From Dysgonomonas sp. PF1-14 (GTDB lineage Bacteria > Bacteroidota > Bacteroidia > Bacteroidales > Dysgonomonadaceae), in assembly GCF_029892965.1 (NCBI RefSeq), contig NZ_JARXWN010000008.1:1-64000 (forward strand): a stretch of 64,000 bases of DNA, written 5' to 3'. How positions within the stretch are numbered: position 1 is the first letter of the stretch; each line of letters starts with the position of its first letter. Position numbers and translations under genes: made by a program. Shown piece after piece: positions 44,156-52,620 of the stretch. Below the pieces are notes generated by a model. It was given only the letters and a program-made list of their open reading frames with translations. It did no database searches and was not told the origin of the DNA.

Positions 44156-44503
44156 GGTTAATAAAATTTAGTGAGCATTAAATAGATACTATTAACGGCT
44201 AATTTACGGGGAAGTTTTGGGAAAAGGTGTAACTATTATGACTTTTTTTACACAATGAGAGATAGATATTATTGATAACAAGAGAAATAGCAGTATTTGT
44301 AGAGGATATAATATGTCTGATTTCCTTACGTGTAACCTTTAGTAACTGTTTAAAAGAAAAGGTTGTCATCACGACAACCAATCTTTATTGTTAACCTTAA
44401 AATCTAATACTATGAAAAACACATAATATTAACAACTGTATTTTAGAAATGGTTCATCGCAAAAGTGAACTATTCTGTTAATAAAACATAACCCGATTGT
44501 TCG
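44156..44503. other. Intergenic region with hairpin and orphan start context
   Basis: Contains the hairpin GGTTGTC/GACAACC (44361-44379), then TTATTGTTAACCTTAAAATC and a four-codon frame ATG-AAA-AAC-ACA-TAA at 44412-44426. This looks like the leader and first codons of a gene whose body has gone. An R2-like end (AGTAACTGTTTAAA) is just upstream at 44341. Confidence 0.4.
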
Positions 44504-45601
44504 TCAAAGACTTCTTATCACTTTCTCCATTTTCTCGATAGCATTTTCCCATCTGAAACGTTGTACATATTTGTTTCCGCTACGTGCCAGATTTATTCTG
44601 TAATCGTTGTTCCGTATGAGGAAAATAATCTTATCAGCCATCTGGCGGGAGTTTCTTACATCTACCAGCAAGGCGGTCTTTCCGTCGAAGGCATATTCCT
44701 GATGCCCCTCTATGTCGGTACACACTAATGCACAGCCACAGAACATAGACTCTACCGATACCAACCCGAAGCCTTCGGTGAAACTGTTGGAAATAAAGAT
44801 AGCATTACGGTTGTACACCTTACGGAGATTCTCGGGGCTGCGGTAATATCTGATCCAGCCGGGCAGCCCTTCGGGGCTGGGCGATATGCCGAAAATCTCG
44901 ACCTGTAGTTCCGGCACTTCTTCTTTTACCAGCATCAATGCCTCAAGCCCGTATTTCGATCCTTTTATCTCCTGTATAGAATATGTCATGCCCACAGTAG
45001 CCGGATTGCGGTCTTCTATTCTGTATTTTGTATAATACACTGTATTGTCTATACCGTTTTCGATCAGTTCGATACGATTATCGGTATGCTCCCTCACTAT
45101 ACTTTTCAGATAAGAGGCCACCACTACATTTACAGTATTCTGCATATTGTACGATTCGTACAGGAGATCTTCATTGCCTTCCCAGTTTTCAAAGCCCTGT
45201 ATCAGGTTCAGCTTTTTGCCCTTACTGTTGCTTAGCTTTCCCATTTCCAGTACAGTAGACCACCATGTGGCAATCACCACATCGGCATCTACCACATATT
45301 TGTCTTTCACCTGCGGCACATACGACATGGTAATGGACGGCTCGAATTCGAACCACTTATCGCGCTTGAATCCTTCCAGTTTTGACAAGATCAGCCTCAC
45401 CACGTATGGCAGGCGATATTTCATATAAGGAGTTTCTATAGGAAAGGTAAGGTGTACTTTATAGCCTTTCTGAGCCAACCGGTTAGCATACTCATACATT
45501 ACCCTGAATCCTCCGGCAGGGCGGCGCGGCTTGAACGGCAGTATGAAGTTGATCTTCAATACACCCGCCTTATCACCATCCTTATGATTTTGCTCTTGCA
45601 T
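44504..45601 (-). CDS. GT4-family glycosyltransferase
   Basis: 365 residues, GT-B fold. N-terminal acceptor half (INFILPFKPRRPAGGFRVMYEYANRLAQKGYKV), C-terminal donor half with LIENGID, and EGFGLVSVESMFCGCALV carrying the E-x7-E motif near residue 292. Sugar donor and acceptor are unknown. It stands alone, so it is not part of a visible polysaccharide locus. Confidence 0.88.
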   Translation of the reverse strand: MQEQNHKDGDKAGVLKINFILPFKPRRPAGGFRVMYEYANRLAQKGYKVHLTFPIETPYMKYRLPYVVRLILSKLEGFKRDKWFEFEPSITMSYVPQVKDKYVVDADVVIATWWSTVLEMGKLSNSKGKKLNLIQGFENWEGNEDLLYESYNMQNTVNVVVASYLKSIVREHTDNRIELIENGIDNTVYYTKYRIEDRNPATVGMTYSIQEIKGSKYGLEALMLVKEEVPELQVEIFGISPSPEGLPGWIRYYRSPENLRKVYNRNAIFISNSFTEGFGLVSVESMFCGCALVCTDIEGHQEYAFDGKTALLVDVRNSRQMADKIIFLIRNNDYRINLARSGNKYVQRFRWENAIEKMEKVIRSL

Positions 45602-45799
45602 AAAGTCTATATCAATTATATGGCAAAGATATATAAAAGTACGGCAATCGGATTTCCTTATTCGCTTTTAATCACCTTATATGTTTTAACAAAACACAGC
45701 CCATGAAGTAAAAATAAGTTAACAATCCTGCCTCTTTATGTTAAAATATTTATTGCACAGATATTAGATATATTAAAATAGCATATCTAAATAAATATG

Positions 45800-45807
45800 T
45801 ACTTTTG
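45800..45807 (+). promoter_or_regulatory. Candidate -7 box of prmA
   Basis: TACTTTTG fits TAnnTTTG, 20 bp before the prmA start; a -33 box is not clear. Confidence 0.45.
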
Positions 45808-45827
45808 CAGAAAACATTATATATATT

Positions 45828-46667
45828 ATGAGCTATATTGAAGTAAAATTTATCTGCACTCCTAACGATGAGATCGTTAACAGCGTATTGTCGGCAACTA
45901 TAGCCGAAATCGGATTCGAAAGCTTCGTGGAAGACGAGTTCGGTACTACGGCATATATTCAAAGCAGTTTGTTCGATGCTGCCAAACTGGATGCCCTGTT
46001 AAGCGATTTTCCTGTCGAAGCCGAAATTATCTATACATACAAAGTTATAGAAGACCAGAACTGGAACGAGGAATGGGAAAAGAACTATTTTCAGCCACTG
46101 ATTATAGACGATAAGTGCATTATACAGAGTACATTTCACAAAGTACCGGCAACGTACGACTACAATATATTCATAGATCCGAAAATGGCTTTCGGCACAG
46201 GTCATCACCAAACTACCGAGCTGATGATAAGGGAAATACTGAAAGATGATTTTAATGGCAGATCGGTACTCGACATGGGTACTGGAACGGCCATACTGGC
46301 TATACTGGCATCGATGCGAGGTGCCGATCCTATCATGGCTATCGACATAGATCAGTGGGCTTACGACAATGCGATGGAAAACCTGAGGATAAACAATATA
46401 AACAATGTAGAAGTGAAGATTGGCGGGGCTGAATTGCTGGGAAATGAGACATACCATATTGTACTGGCTAATATAAACCGCAATATATTGCTCAACGATA
46501 TACCTGCATATACGGCTGTGCTCAACAAGGGCGGGTATCTGTATATGAGCGGCTTCTATGTAGAAGACATACCTGCCATAACGGAAGTGTGCTCTCAGAA
46601 CGGATTATCGTTCTGTTACAATACCGAAAAAGATAACTGGACGGCTGTGAAATTCCAAAAGCTATAA
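45828..46667 (+). CDS. prmA: Ribosomal protein L11 methyltransferase
   Basis: 279 residues. N-terminal L11-recognition domain (EVKFICTPNDEIVNSVLSATIAEIGFESFVED), DPKMAFGTGHHQTTELM, SAM motif I VLDMGTGTAILAI, motif II AIDIDQWAYDNAMEN, and LANINRNILL in place of the NPP-type motif, as in PrmA. It trimethylates L11. A good terminator follows. Confidence 0.93.
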   Translation: MSYIEVKFICTPNDEIVNSVLSATIAEIGFESFVEDEFGTTAYIQSSLFDAAKLDALLSDFPVEAEIIYTYKVIEDQNWNEEWEKNYFQPLIIDDKCIIQSTFHKVPATYDYNIFIDPKMAFGTGHHQTTELMIREILKDDFNGRSVLDMGTGTAILAILASMRGADPIMAIDIDQWAYDNAMENLRINNINNVEVKIGGAELLGNETYHIVLANINRNILLNDIPAYTAVLNKGGYLYMSGFYVEDIPAITEVCSQNGLSFCYNTEKDNWTAVKFQKL

Positions 46668-46670
46668 ACG

Positions 46671-46710
46671 ACATAAGAGGAAGCTTCTGAACAGAAACTT
46701 CCTCTTATGT
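46671..46710 (+). terminator. Terminator of prmA
   Basis: ACATAAGAGGAAG / CTTCCTCTTATGT, a 13-bp stem. Confidence 0.8.
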
Positions 46711-46967
46711 GTGAGTTAATTAGGTATTAGGCTTTAAGGTAAATAAAGATTGTTTGGTTATCGATACAAAGGAACTACAATTATGGAACCTCGCCAAATA
46801 AAAAAACATATTATAAAACATATTTTTTATAAATTTTGCTAATCCTATTCATAGCCCCTTATTGTATTATTTCATATATTTTAACACTATCTAAATACTG
46901 ATCTTATTTATATCTTACTGATAATCTTTTCGATAGTTATATTCTAAAAATATAATTCAGTTTGATT

Positions 46968-47270
46968 TTATATATTGCTTAAGTCTATTATCTTTTGATA
47001 ATCTGAAAAGTATTTAGATATTCTTTCTACCTGAGATTTCAGTACATTTCTGAAACGTAATGACTTTTTAATTCTATCAACACCATATTTATCTATAAGA
47101 GGTCCAAAGCTGGCATTCATAAAAATAGTGGGAACAGAATCCACCTTATCCATATCTATTACAACAAGTTCATTTTCATCAATAGCCTCAACAGCCTTAT
47201 TTAAGACAGCTTTACCACTTTCTCTATAATCTGAATCTAATAATAAACCGTATAAACTAATTACAATCAT
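46968..47270 (-). CDS. STAS-like (DUF4325-type) protein
   Basis: 100 residues. ENELVVIDMDKVDSVPTIFMNASFGPLIDKYGVDRIKKSLRFRNVLKSQVERI matches the short STAS-like DUF4325 pattern (VxIDFxxVxxxxSSFLxExFGxL). It lies 7 bp after the GHKL ATPase gene, so the two are almost certainly one operon. STAS proteins are partners of GHKL kinases in anti-sigma switches; here the catalytic Ser/Thr position is uncertain. DNA here is AT-rich compared with neighbours. Confidence 0.75.
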   Translation of the reverse strand: MIVISLYGLLLDSDYRESGKAVLNKAVEAIDENELVVIDMDKVDSVPTIFMNASFGPLIDKYGVDRIKKSLRFRNVLKSQVERISKYFSDYQKIIDLSNI

Positions 47271-47277
47271 ACTATTT

Positions 47278-48180
47278 CTAATATTCTAATGTTACATCTC
47301 CTTCATCAAATTCTCTTAAAGGGAAAGAATCTGTATGAATTTCAAAATAAATTAATGATCCTGTAAAATTAAAGTGCAAAGGTATTGAATTTATATTATC
47401 CTTACTATCACAGCATGTTAAACTTGCTCTATTACTAATAATTCTTAACTTATCATCAGTTGTTATATTCGACAAAATATTATCTAATCCGAATCCTCTG
47501 TTCTGAACTGTAGATCGTGCTGTAATACCCAGCTTGATAGCATCATTCAACGCATCTACATCAGTAGTATATTTCCCCGGATAAGCATTCCTTAAAGTTT
47601 TTGGAATACCTAAACCAAAATCACATACTGCACAACTTATTATTTTTGAATCTGGACTATATTCTAAATAAATAAATGCAATTGCTTCACATCTGGAATG
47701 ATCAGCTACATTACAGAACAATTCATCCAATACTATTTTAAGCGTTGTCAGGTCATAATCCTCAAAATATTCTCTATTGAGATAAGAAGTAGCGTTATTT
47801 ACATATTCGATACTCTCTTCTTTTATTATTTTCCACAAATTCAGGATTGTATCGTCCTCTGCCTCAATGTAATTTTTATTTCCGAACCTATAATATTGAT
47901 CTAATTTTATAGTATCAATTATTAACTTATAAAAATCATAATCATCAAAAACTAATTTAGTCTTATAACCTAACTGATGGATATATTCAACCAGACATGC
48001 AATAAGGACAATAAAAGAATGCTTAGTATCGGATATTTTCAAGTTTTCTATTTTTATTGTAAAATAATCTTCCGATGAACCTTGATTCTGAGTTAGAGCC
48101 TCTCTCTCTTTTTCTAATATTTCCAACCATTTAAAAAGGTCAGGTTTGTCCAAAAGAATAACTCCCACTTCTTCACCCAT
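47278..48180 (-). CDS. STAS-like plus GHKL ATPase protein
   Basis: 300 residues. Residues about 38-100 resemble a STAS-type fold (FTIKIENLKISDTKHSFIVLIACLVEYIHQLGYKTKLVFD). The C-terminal part is a GHKL ATPase: N-box DELFCNVADH (Glu153, Asn157), G1 DFGLGIP (Asp187), and G2 NRGFGLDNI (227-235). No phosphorylated His or membrane segment is present, so it is not a classical sensor kinase; it resembles anti-sigma/SpoIIAB-type or defence-associated ATPases. It precedes the STAS-like gene by 7 bp. Function unknown. Confidence 0.8.
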   Translation of the reverse strand: MGEEVGVILLDKPDLFKWLEILEKEREALTQNQGSSEDYFTIKIENLKISDTKHSFIVLIACLVEYIHQLGYKTKLVFDDYDFYKLIIDTIKLDQYYRFGNKNYIEAEDDTILNLWKIIKEESIEYVNNATSYLNREYFEDYDLTTLKIVLDELFCNVADHSRCEAIAFIYLEYSPDSKIISCAVCDFGLGIPKTLRNAYPGKYTTDVDALNDAIKLGITARSTVQNRGFGLDNILSNITTDDKLRIISNRASLTCCDSKDNINSIPLHFNFTGSLIYFEIHTDSFPLREFDEGDVTLEY

Positions 48181-48210
48181 ATGTTTATTCCATTTGATTA
48201 ATAAATAATT

Positions 48211-49452
48211 TCACTTCTCCTCCTCAGGCACATACTTATACTTGAAGAAGATAGCGAACAAAACAGCCACTACCAACGCATAAGCCGCGAAGCAGAGCCA
48301 AATGGACTGCCAGTCTTTCATACCATCGGCTGCGGTAAAGAAACGACCGATAAGCATTCCGCTAGTCCAACTACCCAATACAGCACCAAAACCGTTTGTC
48401 ATCATCATAAACAAGCCCTGTGCCGATGAGCGGATCTTCGAATCTGTCGATTTTTCGACAAACAGCGAGCCGGAAATATTGAAGAAGTCGAATGCCATGC
48501 CGTAAACGATACACGACAGGATAATCATCCACAAGCCGCCTTCCGGATTGCCAAAGGCAAACAGCCCGAAACGAAGCACCCATGCCAGCATACTTATCAA
48601 CATCACTGTCTTTATACCAAAGCGGCGCAGGAAAAACGGTATTGCCAGAATGAACAGGGTTTCGGATACCTGCGATATAGACAATATGATAGTAGAATAA
48701 CGAACTACAAATGAGTCGGGATAAGTGTATTTGAAATCGTCAAGGAAAGTATCGCCATAGGCATTGGTAAGCTGCAAAGCTGCCCCAAGCAACATACTGA
48801 ACAGGAAGAACAGCGCCATCTTATAGTCTTTGAACAACTTGAAAGCATCGAGTCCGAGCAACTGTGTAAGCGACTTGCCTTTGCTCGCCGTATTCTGAGG
48901 TGGCGATTTAGGTAGGGAGAAAGCATACAGTCCGAGCACAATGGCTGTGATACCGGCTATATAGAATTGGTTCTCGGAAGCTTTATTATCCGTCAGATTG
49001 GTGAGCCACATGGCAGCAATGAAACCGACGGTTCCCCACACCCTGATAGGCGGGAAGTGCTTTACTGTATCCAGATTATTACTGTTGAGTACGCTATATG
49101 CTATAGAGTTGGACAAGGCCAGTGTAGGCATATAGAAAATCATGGCGAGCAGTATCACCCAGAAGAATGTCGTAGGATTGTCTACCATCGGCAACGACAG
49201 GAAGGTGAGTCCGCACAGTATATGCAGTATTCCGTACAGGCGCTCGGTATTTATCCAACGGTCGGCAATGATACCGCACAGCGTAGGCATAAAGATGGAA
49301 GCGATACCCATAGTGGAGAATATGATACCGAAATCTTCGCTCTGCCAGTGCTTTGTGCTGAACCAATAATTGCCGATTGTAATCATCCATGCTCCCCAAA
49401 CGAAGAACTGGAAGAAGTTCATAACGATTAACCGGATTTTCAAACTATTCAT
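48211..49452 (-). CDS. NupG/XapB-type nucleoside:proton symporter
   Basis: 413 residues, twelve hydrophobic helices. N-terminal LIVMNFFQFFVWGAWMITIGNYW and IRVWGTVGFIAAMW are the signature blocks of the nucleoside:H+ symporter family (MFS). Length agrees with NupG. It takes up nucleosides. The 5'-nucleotidase genes 0.7 kb upstream on the same strand would supply nucleosides, but an R1-flanked transposase gene sits between them. Confidence 0.88.
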   Translation of the reverse strand: MNSLKIRLIVMNFFQFFVWGAWMITIGNYWFSTKHWQSEDFGIIFSTMGIASIFMPTLCGIIADRWINTERLYGILHILCGLTFLSLPMVDNPTTFFWVILLAMIFYMPTLALSNSIAYSVLNSNNLDTVKHFPPIRVWGTVGFIAAMWLTNLTDNKASENQFYIAGITAIVLGLYAFSLPKSPPQNTASKGKSLTQLLGLDAFKLFKDYKMALFFLFSMLLGAALQLTNAYGDTFLDDFKYTYPDSFVVRYSTIILSISQVSETLFILAIPFFLRRFGIKTVMLISMLAWVLRFGLFAFGNPEGGLWMIILSCIVYGMAFDFFNISGSLFVEKSTDSKIRSSAQGLFMMMTNGFGAVLGSWTSGMLIGRFFTAADGMKDWQSIWLCFAAYALVVAVLFAIFFKYKYVPEEEK

Positions 49453-49481
49453 AGTATTAGTTTTTATGTTTCTATTTCTTA

Positions 49482-49539
49482 TTTGGCTAAAGCCCTTCTA
49501 TTTTACTCTCTGTTCCTCCACTTAAAAGTGGAGGCAATT
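49482..49539 (-). repeat. R1 element, copy G, half, directly downstream of the transposase gene
   Basis: TTGGCTAAAGCCC then CCTCCACTTAAAAGTGGAGGCAATT. The right half only; it ends 2 bp before the transposase stop codon. Confidence 0.8.
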
Positions 49540-49541
49540 AA

Positions 49542-49964
49542 CTAAAATTTATATTTTGCTATAAACTCATCGAATTCTTCCTGGAATGTTTTTTTCCTGT
49601 GATGCTCTTCTTGCTTCATTATATATCCTCTCACTTTTTCAATCATTGATTCCGAAACAGACAGTGCAAAATACTCATCTTGCCATTCGAACTTTTGCTC
49701 TGTCAATCTATTCTTATTTATCCAATATGAAGATTCTCCTTTTATTAATTGAATAACCTTCTGAATAGACTGATCTGTACTTAATGATATTATACAATGA
49801 CAATGATCTGAATAGCCCGAGACTGTATCAATAAAAATACCTTTATTCCTTGAATTCTCAATTATATGCTGCCATAGCTTATTCCTAACATCTGCTGTTT
49901 GGAGCATCTGAATCCTGTTTTTTGTACTCCATACACAGTGGATATAGACTTTTACATATGGCAT
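49542..49964 (-). CDS. REP-associated-type tyrosine transposase (Y1, IS200-like)
   Basis: 140 residues, a single Y1_Tnp domain. The HUH motif is HCH at residues 54-56 in GYSDHCHCII. The probable catalytic Tyr114 lies in VRGYIMKQEEHHRK, with the Gln and Glu/His context of Bacteroidetes IS200-like/RAYT proteins. Length is typical and no frameshift is seen. No tnpB-type gene is adjacent and no IS-end hairpins of standard IS200 type were recognised; instead R1 elements flank it on both sides (49482-49539 and 49988-50107). This arrangement is that of REP-associated transposases. Confidence 0.85.
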   Translation of the reverse strand: MPYVKVYIHCVWSTKNRIQMLQTADVRNKLWQHIIENSRNKGIFIDTVSGYSDHCHCIISLSTDQSIQKVIQLIKGESSYWINKNRLTEQKFEWQDEYFALSVSESMIEKVRGYIMKQEEHHRKKTFQEEFDEFIAKYKF

Positions 49965-49987
49965 AAATATTATATTTATCCTTTTTC

Positions 49988-50107
49988 AATTGCCTCCTGC
50001 TTTAGCTGGAGGTTATCTATTTGTTCAATTAAAAGACTTTAGTCAAATCCTTTTTGGATAAAGCTTCCTTGTACCCTTTGTTCCTCCACTTAAAAGTGGA
50101 AGCAATT
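49988..50107 (+). repeat. R1 element, copy H, full, directly upstream of the transposase gene
   Basis: AATTGCCTCCTGCTTTAGCTGGAGG left, AAGACTTTAGTC centre, CCTCCACTTAAAAGTGGAAGCAATT right. Both ends carry the GGAGG-type hairpin, unlike the other full copies. Confidence 0.85.
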
Positions 50108-50120
50108 TACTACTTAATTT

Positions 50121-50948
50121 CTATTTCTTCTTTTTGGTTAACTCTATTTCTGTTTTTCCTATCACAACTCCGTTTCTGCCTGCCTGATAAACATAGACAT
50201 CTTTTCCTTCCGGATTTTTACGGATCTCGGGTTGCTTCATGAATGTATGCGAATGTCCGCCGAGTATCACGTCTACATTGTGCGATTTATCGGCAAGCTC
50301 CTTGTCGGAAGTGTAGCCGATATGAGACAGGCAGATAACAATGTCACACTTCTCTTTCTTGCGGAGATGGGCTGCATATTGGTTTACGGTTTCCACAACG
50401 GGCAGAAATTCCATTCCTTCATATTTGTCTTTTTGTATCAGTCCGTCGGGTTTCACACCTATGCCTATAATGCCGATTTTTACTCCGCCCTTTTTCAGTG
50501 TGACGTATGGTTTCACCTTACCGGCAAGCACCGTCTTTGAGAAATCGTAGTTGCAGCACACGATAGGATAATCGAGCAGGCTGAATATCATTTTCATAGT
50601 GTCCAGTCCATAGTCGAACTCATGGTTGCCGATAGTGCCTACATCGTACTTCATCTTGTCCATCATACCAGCCTCTGCCCTGCCCTTAAACACATTGAAG
50701 TATGGCGTACCCTGCACAAAGTCGCCGATATCTACCAGCAGCACGTTCTTATCCACAGCCCTTACGCTGTCTATTATAGCCTTGCGGTTGACCACGCCAC
50801 CCTGTCCGGGATTGTATTTGTCCGACATGGGCATGGCTTCTATGCGGCTGTGGGTATCGTTGGTATGCAATATGGTCAGTTTCTTCTGTGCGAAGGCTGT
50901 AGAAGAAAGCCCCGCGAGTAAAAGGATATATATATATTTCCGGCTCAT
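50121..50948 (-). CDS. Periplasmic 5'-nucleotidase, metallophosphatase half
   Basis: 275 residues with a Sec signal (after FAQ, about residue 21). Calcineurin-like motifs: ILHTNDTHSRIE (D-x-H), VDIGDFVQGTP (GD), GNHEFDYG (GNHE), CLSHIGY and GGHSHTF (GH-x-H). Only the N-terminal UshA domain is present; the C-terminal nucleotide-binding domain is in the gene just upstream. Family enzymes dephosphorylate nucleotides. The split arrangement is clean, with separate signal peptides. Confidence 0.9.
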   Translation of the reverse strand: MSRKYIYILLLAGLSSTAFAQKKLTILHTNDTHSRIEAMPMSDKYNPGQGGVVNRKAIIDSVRAVDKNVLLVDIGDFVQGTPYFNVFKGRAEAGMMDKMKYDVGTIGNHEFDYGLDTMKMIFSLLDYPIVCCNYDFSKTVLAGKVKPYVTLKKGGVKIGIIGIGVKPDGLIQKDKYEGMEFLPVVETVNQYAAHLRKKEKCDIVICLSHIGYTSDKELADKSHNVDVILGGHSHTFMKQPEIRKNPEGKDVYVYQAGRNGVVIGKTEIELTKKKK

Positions 50949-50974
50949 TTGCTTATTCGTTTTTTATCTGATTT

Positions 50975-51721
50975 TTATTGTTCGGCGATACGTCCGTCCA
51001 GTTGGGCTTTTATCTTGTTGCCTTTGGCCGTTTCGGCTGCGATATAGTCTAAGATATAGTCGCGGAGGGTGGCTCCGGTCTGTGTCACCGACTCGGCTTT
51101 TTTCAGCGCGTCCATGCCATCGTTTCCTTCGGCCAGATAGTCGAGCGTAACGATGGTATATATCTTATTCGCATCTACAGGCTGTCCGTTCACTTTGGCG
51201 TCTATCAGCTTTTTATTCTTTATCAGCAGGCGTCCGGTTGACGAAATGCCTCCGGGCAGGCGTGCATACGATTCGAATATTTCGTTGAGGTACTTGCCTT
51301 TAAGGCGAACAACTACCAGTGCATTCTCGAACGGATAGGTACTGAACACATCGCCTACCGTAATGTCACCGTCGGCAATGGGTGCGCGCAGTCCGCCGAT
51401 ATTCACAAAGCTGAGATCGATGTCCTGTCCTTGTGTATATTTCTTATCGAGGTGCAGCAGTACGTCCGATGTAAAATTGTTGAGAAGTCCTTCGGGGCGG
51501 TCTTTATCCATATATTGTTCGGCATATCCGATCACGCGGTTCATCTTATCGTCGAGTTGCTTTTTGTAGCTGTCTACCAGCGCCACCATCTTCGGGTCGG
51601 GATGCGCAGCCTGCCCTACGGTAATGTACTCGCCCTGTATGGACGATATAACGTATTGTTGTTTAGCACATGATGACAGAAACAGGGTGATGAGTATCGG
51701 ATAAAGAAATATATGTTTCAT
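50975..51721 (-). CDS. 5'-nucleotidase C-terminal-domain lipoprotein
   Basis: 248 residues, lipoprotein Cys18 (TLFLSSC). Landmarks of the 5_nucleotid_C domain: DLSFVNIGGLRAPIADGDITVGDVFSTYPFENALVVVRLKG, then NKIYTIVTLDYLAEGNDGMDAL. It would pair with the metallophosphatase domain encoded 26 bp downstream. A lipid anchor on one half and a soluble periplasmic partner suggest assembly at a membrane. Confidence 0.88.
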   Translation of the reverse strand: MKHIFLYPILITLFLSSCAKQQYVISSIQGEYITVGQAAHPDPKMVALVDSYKKQLDDKMNRVIGYAEQYMDKDRPEGLLNNFTSDVLLHLDKKYTQGQDIDLSFVNIGGLRAPIADGDITVGDVFSTYPFENALVVVRLKGKYLNEIFESYARLPGGISSTGRLLIKNKKLIDAKVNGQPVDANKIYTIVTLDYLAEGNDGMDALKKAESVTQTGATLRDYILDYIAAETAKGNKIKAQLDGRIAEQ

Positions 51722-51963
51722 TCTATTTTGTTTTAACCGACATCAAATATAGGAAATTTAAAGCTTAAAAAAGCGGTGCAAGAGCGTAATTATTGTATGT
51801 TATGTGACATTTTAATATTTGGATTGGGGGAGTGGGAAAGCAGCTATGAGTTCCAAACTTTCATTTCGGAGATTTGTGTCTGAAGGACAGATGAAAAATT
51901 GTAATTGTGATTTTTATGGGCAGGATATATTAATTGTATATCTTTGGTGGTGAAATAAAATTT

Positions 51964-52620
51964 ATGGAAAGCTACGATCTCGACATTGACATAATCAGGC
52001 CGAAACTGAAAAAACAGAATTTTCGATTAGCAAAGATAGTTCCCCTTATATTCCTATTTCTCGTTTTGGGTTTTGGTATCACCTATTTTATGTCTTCAAA
52101 ATATAGTTATTATTTTCCATCCGGCATACTGACATACATTCTTCGTGTTCTGTCTGTAACTACTGTAATAGTCCTTTTAATTAATATGTATTGTTTTTAC
52201 GTATACATCAGAAACTTTAGTAAATTCAGATTGTCTCGTATTTGTATGATTTGTATCATATTATGCGTACTGCTTTCTTTCGTTACTTTTATATACTATA
52301 TTTTCATAAATGCAACATACGTTGATAGTTACAACAGTATGGGCTTAGTTGAAAGTGTTGTTTCGGATGCAGATGCAGACCTTGCAGCTAGTATTGTTCT
52401 TGTATATATTTTCGTCAGTCTCTTCTTCCAGTTTATTATGGGAATACAATGTATTGTAATGAAGAAACATGATTATATAGGGGGGGTAGCCATACTGGGG
52501 TATGTCTTTTGTGCATCGGCTATTCTGATTCCGGCTGTTATTCTGATTCCCGTTTTTACATACCGTATCTTTTCACAGGCAGAGGATTATTCTTTAAAAT
52601 ACGGATTCTTGGAAGAGTAG
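51964..52620 (+). CDS. Five-helix membrane protein, unknown
   Basis: 218 residues from the ATG at 51964. Five hydrophobic helices at about 26-48, 55-85, 92-115, 137-160 and 170-195. No known motif. Its stop abuts the convergent lipoprotein gene stop (52620/52621). Function unknown. Confidence 0.65.
   Translation: MESYDLDIDIIRPKLKKQNFRLAKIVPLIFLFLVLGFGITYFMSSKYSYYFPSGILTYILRVLSVTTVIVLLINMYCFYVYIRNFSKFRLSRICMICIILCVLLSFVTFIYYIFINATYVDSYNSMGLVESVVSDADADLAASIVLVYIFVSLFFQFIMGIQCIVMKKHDYIGGVAILGYVFCASAILIPAVILIPVFTYRIFSQAEDYSLKYGFLEE

Noticed and set aside
46968-48180. Calling the STAS/GHKL pair a known named defence system
   Set aside because: No matching named system is recalled with this exact two-gene composition; only the domain families are supported.
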